The notes under the pieces: generated by a model | Told to the model about the DNA's origin: nothing | What the model saw: only the letters and a program-made list of their open reading frames with translations | The model's database searches: none | Shown here: positions 28,601 through 39,200 of the stretch, piece after piece | Position numbering within the stretch: position 1 is the first letter of the stretch | Layout of the letters: each line of letters starts with the position of its first letter | Position numbers and translations under genes: made by a program | DNA from: Amia ocellicauda | Taxonomy: Eukaryota > Chordata > Actinopteri > Amiiformes > Amiidae | Reading direction: 5' to 3' | NCBI RefSeq assembly: GCF_036373705.1 | Contig: NC_089864.1 | Coordinates: 1,730,501 to 1,794,500 of the forward strand | Length of the DNA: 64,000 bases

Positions 28601-31600
28601 ATGGGCAAGTGCTGTCTGATCGTCCTCCTGTGGGCAGGTAGGGCTCTAGAGGGCGCTGTAGAGCTGAGACTCAGTAGCTCACTGTCAGTGAAGGAAGCTG
28701 AAGTGAAAGTACACCCCCAGTACAAGCAGAGTAAAAGTGCAGAGTTCCTGTGCAGATAATCCAGGCTTCCCAGTGTGGACAATTATTACAGTGCACAGTG
28801 ACAATAGCCGGAATAATGGATCAATACGTGTGTGTTTAGTTACACAGCAGTACTTCATCACTTAAAGTCATTCTGTGCATTTCTTTAATGAATAATACAA
28901 TGGTTTAAAATGTCTCAACATGACCCAGTGACAATGGGCTCTTATGGTCACACAGTAATGTGAGTCCAGTATAAAGATTATAATTTTAATACTGAAACAA
29001 TAGAAGCAGAAGATTTTCATGATGATTATGATTATTTATATTTTTGTTTATTTTAAAGCTATATCAGACACATCCCTGAAATGGTGTAATGACAGTAAAT
29101 ATCTACAAAGTCACAGGGAATAGAATAACAAGGAAACATTAAAAAAAAAATACACATTTAAAAAAAATGTTCTGTTGTAGATTGAATTGGAGCTCAATTT
29201 AGAATACATGTGTATACACTCACCTAAAGGATTATTAGGAACACCATACTAATACTGTGTTTGACCCCCTTTCGCCTTCAGAACTGCCTTAATTCTACGT
29301 GGCATTGATTCAACAAGGTGCTGAAAGCATTCTTTAGAAATGTTGGCCCATATTGATAGGATAGCATCTTGCAGTTGATGGAGATTTGTGGGATGCACAT
29401 CCAGGGCACGAAGCTCCCGTTCCACCACATCCCAAAGATGCTCTATTGGGTTGAGATCTGGTCACTGTGGGTGCCAGTTTAGTACAGTGAACTCATTGTC
29501 ATGTTCAAGAAACCAATTTGAAATGATTCGACCTTTGTGACATGGTGCATTATCCTGCTGGAAGTAGCCATCAGAGGATGGGTACATGGTGGTCATAAAG
29601 GGATGGACATGGTCAGAAACAATGCTCAGGTAGGCCGTGGCATTTAAACGATGCCCAATTGGCACTAAGGGGCCTAAAGTGTGCCAAGAAAACATCCCCC
29701 ACACCATTACACCACCACCACCAGCCTGCACAGTGGTAACAAGGCATGATGGATCCATGTTCTCATTCTGTTTACGCCAAATTCTGACTCTACCATCTGA
29801 ATGTCTCAACAGAAATCGAGACTCATCAGACCAGGCAACATTTTTCCAGTCTTCAACTGTCCAATTTTGGTGAGCTTGTGCAAATTGTAGCCTCTTTTTC
29901 CTATTTGTAGTGGAGATGAGTGGTACCCGGTGGGGTCTTCTGCTGTTGTAGCCCATCCGCCTCAAGGTTGTACGTGTTGTGGCTTCACAAATGCTTTGCT
30001 GCATACCTCGGTTGTAACGAGTGGTTATTTCAGTCAAAGTTGCTCTTCTATCAGCTTGAATCAGTCGGCCCATTCTCCTCTGACCTCTAGCATCAACAAG
30101 GCATTTTCGCCCACAGGACTGCCGCATACTGGATGTTTTTCCCTTTTCACACCATTCTTTGTAAACCCTAGAAATGGTTGTGCGTGAAAATCCCAGTAAC
30201 TGAGCAGATTGTGAAATACTCAGACCGGCCCGTCTGGCACCAACAACCATGCCACGCTCAAAATTGCTTAAATCACCTTTCTTTCCCATTCAGACATTCA
30301 GTTTGGAGTTCAGGAGATTGTCTTGACCAGGACCACACCCCTAAATGCATTGAAGCAACTGCCATGTGATTGGTTGGTTAGATAATTGCATTAATGAGAA
30401 ATTGAACAGGTGTTCCTAATAATCCTTTAGGTGAGTGTATATATATATGATTATTTTACACCGATCAGCCATAACATTATGCCCACTGACAGGTGAAGTG
30501 AATAACACTGATAATCTCGTTATCATGGCACCTGTCAGTGGGTGGGATATATTAGGCAGCAAGTGAACATTTTGTCCTCAATGTTGATGTGTTAGAAGCA
30601 GGAAAAATGGGCAGCGTAAGGATCTGAGCGACTTTGACAAGGGCCAAATTGTGATGGCTAGATGACTGGGTCAGAGCATCTCCAAAACTGCAGCTCTTGT
30701 GGGGTGTTCCCAGTCTGCAGTGGTCAGTACCTATCAAAAGTGCTCCAAAGAAGGAAAAGCGGTGAACCGGCAATAGGGTCATGGGCGGCCAAGGCTCACT
30801 GATGCACGTGGGGAGCGAAGGCTGGCCCGTGTGGTCCGATCCAACAGACGAGCTACTGTAGCTCAAATTGCTGAAAAAGTTAATGCTGGTTCTTATAGAA
30901 AGGTGTCAGAACACACAGTGCATCGCAGTTTGCTGTGTATGGGGCTGCGTAGTCACAGACCAGTCAGGGTGCCCATGTTGACCCCTGTCCACTGCCGAAA
31001 GCGCCCACAATGGGCACGTGAGCATCAGGACTGTTTTTGGGGGACCTACACAATATTAGGCAGGTGGTCATAATATTATGGCTGATCAGTGTATATATAT
31101 GATTTATATATAATAATCAGCTTTGTGGACTCTTTTGTTTGTTCCTGGTTGCCCCCCCAATAATATTGCCAGTAAAAAAATAAAATATCCCCTCACAAGG
31201 GAGTGATACAGACTAAAACAAGTAAATCGAACTATCAACTATAAAACTGAACAGAAACTCAATGATCCAGTGGTCAGAGTGCCTCCAGGCGGGGGGCAGC
31301 AGTGTGGGATAGTGACTGGTCTCTCTGCTGCTGGAGATCACACTGCTATAAAGGGTGACGGCACTAACTGTCCACAGTACTGGGATGCAGCTGCTGTTGA
31401 TGATCAGAGGTGTGAATGCCTGTAACTGTCATTGATTGTGTTGTTGTTCTTCTCTCCTTTGTAAACAGCAACAGAAACAAAACAATGAAAATAATTATTC
31501 ACATTAAATTAAAATATGAACTAATGAACTCTGATACTTAACCCATTATACTCAGCCCCATTGTTTTCAACCTGCCAGTGGGTGGACAAATATCATTTAA

Positions 31601-34500
31601 TAGCTCTGGCACTGTTACAGCCAGACGTAATTTAATACCACTGGAAAATAGACTTTCACTGACTTGCAAATTAGGGGGAAAAATTGCTTAAAAAATACTT
31701 TAAAAATGATCATAACTCATGATCACTAATGATCATTCCCCAGTTTGTCTTAAAAGTTGTATTTTGACTAGTACGTTCAGGGACAATTGTATAACAAAAT
31801 AAGTTTACATTGATAAAATCCCATAAAAACCCAAAATTCATAATTCATAACTATGCTATTATTTATAATGGAAAAAATGATTATGTTGCAATGTAGTGTC
31901 TAATCATAATGTAGTAACTGATTCTGTAGTTTGTATGCTTTCATTTGATTGGTCCCACACGCTTGTGGCCCTTATAATGGAGAAATTGCCCTTTTGCACA
32001 TATTTTGTGGTACAAATGTTCTCTAACGATTCTGCATAGGCTAGATTCTTTCAAATGCACATTATTCCTTAATTTTTTATACTATTTTCACCCAACAACT
32101 TCCAACTATTTCAATATGAGTGGTATATCAGTATAAAAATGTAATCTCAAGATTTTCTCTAGACTTTATTTGAAGAAATTGTCAAAATTAAAAAACGCAT
32201 TCTTGAAAAACACTTGGTAGAACTGTAATGTAGTTTGTCTAATCATGATCAAATATGTAGAATATTGTAGTACAGGTTGTCTAGTTTCACATACCTGTAC
32301 TCCTTATAATGTGCATATTAAACACTTGTGTGTCTAAGAAGTTCAATCCAGGCTAACATGGGAGTTGGGGTGGGTGTACAGTATTAAAATGTATAATAAT
32401 TCCAAAAGCTGAACAAATCACTAACGTCCTCTATCAGTTCTCAAATTGTTGTCAAACAACAGGACAATATAAATCTCCACTCCAGTGAGGAGGTGGTTGT
32501 GAGTGTGATGTTCAGATCTCATGTCTTATAGTACAGACTGTGCTGTATATATGGAACATGTCTGATTTTGACGTTAGTTAAAGTCATCTCTTTATATGTC
32601 CTTTCAGAGACCAGTAACCCCAGTGACAGATACGTCCTGGTTAATGAGTCCATGACCTGGTCTCAAGCGCAGCGCTACTGCAGACAGAACTACAGTGACC
32701 TGGTCAATGTGAGGAGCCAGGCGGAGAATGACGCACTGATCCAGACAACCAATGGGAGCTCAGTGTGGATTGGGCTGATCAGGGACTGGAAGTGGTCTGA
32801 TGGGAGGAAGTCTACATTCAGAAACTGGCGCAGCACTCGGCCTTGGATGGATAGATGTGTTTATGTGTATTCTATTGAGGATTATCCATGGTGTACTGAT
32901 CCATGCGATGAAAGACATTACTTCATGTGCTACAAAGGTGGGTGTCTCTGGGTGCTGTGAGTGGGTCTCCTGTCAGTGTTTGTACTTGATCTCAGTCTAG
33001 ATCATCTGTCACCTCTAACAGCACAGAGAGATACTCAGGCTGCTCCCTCAGCACTGTCCCCGCCCCAGTCTCTGCCACTGATTCTGCTGTAGTTTATTAC
33101 AATGTTATACTGAGTTTATTGCAAAGTTTTACTACAGTTGTATCCTCTATTAGTCACATTTGCAGGGTTGATGATGACTGGAGTGCTATTAATTCTGCTG
33201 GATGAAACCAGTTCTGTCTGGATAAGTGCTGTAAAGCTCAATTACTGTGTAACTGACTGCAAAGTTGTGTGTGTGTAATTTGAGTACTGTTTTGCATGTA
33301 TAATTTGTAGTGTAGTCGGTCACTCATGTAGAATGCTAGTGTGGGCAGTGTTCAGTACACGGCTCTCAGTGTGTGATTAGGGGAGTGGCTATGTTTGAAT
33401 TTCAGCTTGAAAGACAGTGCTGTGTGTATTATTGTTTGCTGTCTCAGTGAGGGTGTATCCAGCACTGAATATAATATTACAGTCTGTACTGGGCTGTCAG
33501 TGTGTTGTGTTCAGACTGCACCTCGCTGTGAGATTGATGTGTGTGTCCTGCTGTTTGTATGCAGAGGAGAAGGTGACATCAATCACTGTGAGAGTCAGAG
33601 GGGGAAATGGACTGGATCCCAGTGACCCTGCGGTGAGAGCAGCGCTGAACACTGAACACCGTAACACTGTAATTAAGATCAGACAAACCGTAACACTGTT
33701 ATTAAGATCAGACACACGAAACACTGTAATAAAGATCAGACGCACTGCAGCACTGTAACTCCGGTAAGACACTGCATCAGTGTTCAGTCAGGGGTGGAGT
33801 TACAGCGGGGTGGCCCCTGTGTTCAGTCAGGGTGGAGTTACTGTGGGGTGGCCCCTGTGTTCAGTCAAGGTGGAGTTACAGCGGGGTGGCCCCTGTGTTC
33901 AGTCAGGGTGGAGTTACAGAGGGCGGCCCCTGTGTTCAGTCAGGGTGGAGTTACAGCGGGGTGGCCCCTGTGTTCAGTCAAGGTGGAGTTACAGAGGGCG
34001 GCCCCTGTGTTCAGTCAAGGTGGAGTTACAGCGGGCGGCCCCTGTGTTCAGTCAGGGGTTGAGTTACAGTGGGGTGGCCCCTGTGTTCAGTCAAGGTGGA
34101 GTTACAGAGGACGGCCCCTGTGTTCAGTCAAGGTGGAGTTACAGAGGGCGGCCCCTGTGTTCAGTCAAGGTGGAGTTACAGCGGGCGGCCCCTGTGTTCA
34201 GTCAAGGTGGAGTTACAGCGGGGTGGCCCCTGTGTTCAGTCAAGGTGGAGTTACAGAGGGCGGCCCCTGTGTTCAGTCAAGGTGGAGTTACAGAGGGCGG
34301 CCCCTGTGTTCTTGTCGTTGCAGGTTGGAGAGCAGCTGTCTAAGGAGATCCCAGGACTGAAGCTGACCTCATCCTCCCCTGAGCAGCACGGCCAGAGCAC
34401 ACAACTAGACTGGCAGGAGTACAGACACACACACTCACATTCAGAGACACATCTAGAGTACACACTCACACACACACACAATACACACAGATACACTTAA
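28601..34500 (+). CDS. C-type lectin-domain protein, small, probably secreted
   Basis: Proposed exons: 28601-28637 (leader MGKCCLIVLLWA, tentative), 32608-32937 (lectin domain), 33565-33632 and 34324-34500 (stop TAA). All borders are GT-AG and phases fit, total 612 nt, 203 residues. The lectin exon shows MTWSQAQRYCRQNYSDLVNV, SSVWIGL, WKWSDG, RNW and final Cys residues up to HYFMCYK, so the fold is well supported. The usual EPN/QPD and WND calcium/sugar residues are not evident, so carbohydrate binding is doubtful. The following exons (KVTSITVRVRG, DPSDPAVRAAL-like, then EQLSKEIPGLKLTSS) match the C-terminal part of fish CTLD proteins annotated as mannose-receptor-like. AATAAA is at 34530-34535. 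The leader may instead be another exon. The 4 kb first intron holds two Tc1-type copies. Confidence 0.72.
29217..30437 (-). mobile_element. Tc1-like element, copy 2, nonsense mutation in transposase
   Basis: Same family as 15531-16734, full length 1221 bp, with CACTCACCTAAAGG ends and TA flanks. On minus, the ORF from 30289 runs 275 codons through [11 protein letters not shown] and [11 protein letters not shown], then stops (TGA at about 29462) just before the NPIEHLWD motif that carries the third catalytic residue. A single base change explains the stop. Confidence 0.93.
30459..31091 (+). mobile_element. Third Tc1 family, internally deleted copy with both ends
   Basis: CACCGATCAGCCATAACATT start and ATAATATTATGGCTGATCAG end, both flanked by TA. 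Only 633 bp remain. The N-terminal transposase region is visible ([35 protein letters not shown]), and the catalytic middle is deleted between about 31028 and 31035. It was probably mobilised or maintained as a non-autonomous copy. Confidence 0.88.
31880..32358 (+). repeat. Unclassified dispersed repeat, copy 1
   Basis: Aligns along its length, on the opposite strand, with 62795-63370. Shared words include TTTCAAATGCACATTATTCCTT, TTTTCACCCAACAACTTC, GTCTAATCAT-ATCAAATATG and CACATACCTGTA. The start may extend to about 31536 (TTAACCCATTATACTC). No coding capacity seen. Confidence 0.65.
33780..34315. repeat. 37-bp VNTR in lectin gene intron
   Basis: About 14 tandem units of TGTTCAGTCAAGGTGGAGTTACAG plus GGGCGGCCCC with GGGTGG variants. 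It ends only about 10 bp before the acceptor of the last lectin exon (34324). Reading frames across it (VFSQGGVTEGGP) are artefacts of the repeat. Confidence 0.93.
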
Positions 34501-34539
34501 AGCAAACATACTTAAAACCATTCAGCTAGAATAAAAAGA

Positions 34540-36110
34540 TACAGTAAGGAATTAAATACAAACGTATATATTTAAATGTATATTATCTGCTTTTAATGGT
34601 TTAATTATGTTATTGTCTGGACACAGATAAGAACCATATACTCTGTGCTGTTCACTGTAGACAGAGGTGACAGAGACAGAGACAGAGACAAAGCCATATA
34701 GACTGTGCTGTTCATTACAGGGATACTGTAGGTGACACACAGATACACAGGAGTCCATGATATAGGGATAGAGATTCAGTTTGGGTTTCCATCTGTCTTT
34801 TAAACCACAGTTAATCTGACTGGAATCAGGGATGATTAGTCAGTCAGACATTATCAGGAAATGAAACAAATGTTTATTGTGATCAAATATACAAAATGAC
34901 ATTGTGTCAGGAAAAAATCACACAAAGTCTCATTTATTTACGATGTTTACTTTAAAGATGGAAAATATGTATTTGCACAGTTCTCACGGTAATGAAACAA
35001 TAAAGCAATTACATGTGTTTTCTACAGAGGCTTTCACTCACTTTACAGGAAAAGTAAAGACAAAGAATCCTGGACCTGCTAGCCTCCCATCATATCATAT
35101 TACACTTATACATATAACCTGTTTCACTTGGTTTTTAAATACTGTTGATTTTACCCACTGCCTGAGCTTTGAGAGAAGAGAAATAGACTGATCTGAAACC
35201 AAGAGCTGTCTGTCTGTCTCCATGTATTAACAGTGAACTAAAGTAAACGCTGTCGCTGTTCACATCAATCCCTGATCTGGGCACATGCAAAACTTAACCC
35301 CCACTGAGTGATGGAGGGAGATCACTGTCAAAAGATTAATATCCATTAAAAGAATTTGTACTGACGGCTAAAAATATGCTAAAAATATAAATCCAGATAT
35401 CTGGAAATTAACACTTTTTTAAACAAATACCATCTTTTTAAGTGACGTAATTGTTTTATTAATATTTTTCAATATGTCCTGGTTGCTAATTTTGAGAATC
35501 TGTTCAGCCTATTAAGTGGAAATGTCTTGTAGACATACTGAAGATATTCTTATACTTTAAGATATAAAAGATGGAATAATTAAATACAAAATAATCTAGC
35601 CTTCACAGAATTGTTTTTTACTGGATGCATGAAGCTTATTACACTGACTATTTAATGTTGATTGTAAAATACAATAAAGGTATTTTGCAGTCGACATGGT
35701 GTTATAATCTTTATACATCTGATTTATAACAATTTTGTTTATGTGTCTTTTTTACCTCAAAGTTTCTACAGAATGTTTGCAAAGTTTCCACATGAGCAAG
35801 AGAAATTCCCTATAAATATGTCAGAAGACTGGAATGTTCTTTTTAAGCATTTTAATATTTTTGACCGTGATCTCGTCCATACTGAGTCGAATGATTCTGC
35901 ACTGAGACTCAATCTTCAGTCAGTAAGTCTGATCGAGTGGTTCTGTCCCTGCTGCTGCAGAGCCCCCACACCAGTAGCTATTAACATGGGGAAACGTGTA
36001 GCAATTCATCAAAGAAGCAATGTATCAATTAATGAAACAGGCAGGTAATCCACTAATTGCTTGATAAGTGATAACTGGCGTGGTTGTCCCGCCTCCGAGG
36101 TTATTGGGGC
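34540..36110. other. Intergenic between lectin gene and receptor L, nothing recognised
   Basis: AT-rich, no family match. The frame at 35743-36048 has no domain I recognise. Confidence 0.4.
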
Positions 36111-36120
36111 AGGTAGGAGG

Positions 36121-36207
36121 TCAGCCTGTGGAGTCCAGCTCGATCCCAGAAGGCACTTCCTCTGTGGGGACCAATCAGAGGAGACTGGTGTTTATTGGAG
36201 TATCATA

Positions 36208-36249
<42 letters not shown>

Positions 36250-39200
36250 TTGTCAAAATGTGAGTCTAAGAGTCAGAAATACTAATTATTCTCAGCTCTG
36301 ACTGTCTGCTCTGTCACTGCAGTGTCCGGCCTGTAGGACAGTCCTGCTCCACACTGACTGCTCTGCTCTGTCACTGCAGTGTCCGGCCTGTAGGACAGTC
36401 CTGCTCCACACTGACCGCTCTGCTCTGTCACTGCAGTGTCCAGCATGTAGGACAGTCCTGCTTCACACTGACCGCTCTACTCTGTCACTGCAGTGTCCGG
36501 CATGTAGGACAGTCCTGCTCCACACTGACCGCTCTGCTCTGTTACTCACCTGTCTGTCTGCTGCTCCTCCTCTTGCTGTAAACCACGGCTACAGCGACCA
36601 GAGGGGCGATCAGAGCGATGAAGAACACAGTCAGTCTCACCACCAGCTCCACTGCAGACCCTGTAGACAGACACACTGTAACTGACATTGTCAGACATTG
36701 TACATACTGGTAGTCATACAATTTGTAATGTTTTGGTAGAAAATATATATAACTGAGTATCAACTAGCATTTTCTTTCTAAACAATTTAAATATAGGATA
36801 TAAGTATTATCACGCTACACTTGAATAATATACATACTTTTTGCTGATGAATTTTACCAACAGCAGGTCGTTAATGGGGGCTGAAATTGTGGTTGAAGTT
36901 GTGGTTGGTTTAGGTGTTGACTCAGACAGTTATTGGGATGAATTATGCAAAATGTAATTGACTAATTAGAGAGCTGCAGTATCATGCCTCTCCAGGAACA
37001 GGGCTGCCACCACTGTGCTGTGGCAATATAGACCAGCGCTTCTATTATTCACCCCAGAGTTCGAATTATACAATGACAAACGGGGAGGTCAGCAAAAACT
37101 GTGAGAGCGGGGGGGGTTGACGGTCAGTATGGGAGCCGGGAACCGCATTTTACCTCACGATATATTCATGTTTCGACCCCCCCACCCTTCTATTTTTGCC
37201 TCTTTCTGGGGGGTTGAAGTCTCAATTAGGGGGGTTCAACCCCCCCAATCCTCCCTGTACTTCGAACCCTGATTCAACTGTTTCATGTCTAAATCAGTAG
37301 AGGCACGGCTGCACATTCCCCACGCTGCACACACTGTGTTCCCTGACTCTCTATAATGACAATGTGCTGAGGAGGGCTGTCTGGGGTCAGAGAGGAGGAG
37401 TTCACCTGTCTTGGTGGTTACAGTTGTGTTTGGTTTAGGTGTTGTAGTCCTGGTGGCTGTAGTGGCAGTAGTGGTGTTGTCCTCAGGGATGCCTGTGAAG
37501 GAAACACAATCAGAGCTCAGTCCTCAGCCAGGCGGCCACATTGCCGTTGCTGTGCTTTGTTCTGCCAGGTTCTCTGTCACACAACACCAGGAGGTCCTGC
37601 ACTGACGCCCCCTGCCAGCAGCACAGCGGACACAGGCCAGCTGAGGAACAGCCTCTGTCTGTCCAGCTCAGAGGGAGGGCCGAGTGGAAGAGACAGGGTT
37701 CTTGCACCATTTTTAAAGTCAAATGTAATGCTTTTTAAGACCTTTTTAAGACCTCAAGAAATATCATTTAAGACCCAAAATGTGTCTAAACAACGAAAAG
37801 ATCAACATCAACGTCTGTAGCTATCTAAAGTAACGTAAACGTAAAACTTATTTTAATGGCGGAGTCTCTCATTGTCTAATACTAAGTTAACCCTCAGAGG
37901 ACTGAGAACATTTTTCCCGTTTTTACCACTTTTACATTCTAACTGATAAACAATATGCATTTGCTTATAAACCACAAAGTGTTTTATATCTATTTTTTCA
38001 GAACAACCTCTGCTAAATGCATTTTTCATGTATAATGTACTTGAGTGAACAATGTTCAATAAAATAACAGAATTAATTTTTTTATTGTTATTATTGATTT
38101 GACACCCCACACAGTAATAGTGAACAGTTTTGACACTTAGAACATACTCTTAAAAGCCTTCGGTATTGAAATATGCATTGTATTTCAATAAACTATAAAC
38201 ATAACACTGAAATAACACACCTTTTTGTAAACTGACCCAGGAGAACATTGAGATCCTATTTTCCCTGAGTTATTCAGGTCCCTCAGACTTGCCACTGAGC
38301 AAAGCTGGGCCTCCAGGAAGTGTCAGAGGGGCACCTGGCATGCCAGTGGGTCTTGTTATATATTCTGCTGACCTCACAATCTTGATCAGCTTCTGTTTTC
38401 CATTGCTGGAAAAAACAAATCTAATTCTTTCTTTTTTACTTTATTGCATATTGTCCACTTATAATACCGTATATATTATATTATTATATGACATATAAGT
38501 ACATAATACATGCATACATGCATAGCTGAAGCTGTTCTGAATCCATAGAGATCGCATCAGCAGCATCTATAATAGCTGAGAGATGAGCCCCTCTCTCACT
38601 CTGCCGGCTCTCCCCCTCCTACCCCTCTCTGCTCGTCTGTAACCCGACCCTGATCAGCTGCCTGAGACGTGTGATCTGGATTGGCTAGTAAAAGCAGATC
38701 TCTATGGCTCATGACACACAATATCCTCTCCACTGGTCAACTCCAGCCCCATGAGCTTCACTGCGCATTGAATTTCTAAAACCAGGAAGTGTGTAAGTAA
38801 ACACAGCGCACATGGATTTTTTCAGCACCATCTCAGCTACGCAGCTAAAAACACTGCATGTATTTATCTCAAATCGTTTCTCAGATATTTAATACTTTCT
38901 AATTGATGCTCGAATTTTGGGCGGATTCGCCTAAGTCGTCCTTTAATCAAACAAATACACACTAATTAGACGTTTTACCTACCGTGCCACTGTGCGTGAC
39001 AATTTTCCCATCAGCCTTAAACGCACCATCTGCAAATTTAATACCTACAGCAAATGTATGGTAAATGTAGGACAATTTATGACCTTAATTCCCCAGATTT
39101 TATTTTAAGGAGCCGCGGGAACCCAGCAGCACAGCGGACACAGGCCAGCTGAGGAACAGCCTCTGTCTGTCCAGCTCAGAGGGAGGGCCGAGTGGAAGAG

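Noticed and set aside
33780..34315. CRISPR-like spacing of repeats
   Set aside because: Direct tandem repeats without unique spacers, in an intron of a vertebrate gene.
33780..34360. Two frames of about 188 codons with VFSQGGVTEGGP repeats
   Set aside because: Generated by the 37-bp VNTR, which keeps three frames open; no independent coding signal.
35743..36048. 101-codon plus frame
   Set aside because: No family motif, no splice context, AT-rich spacer.
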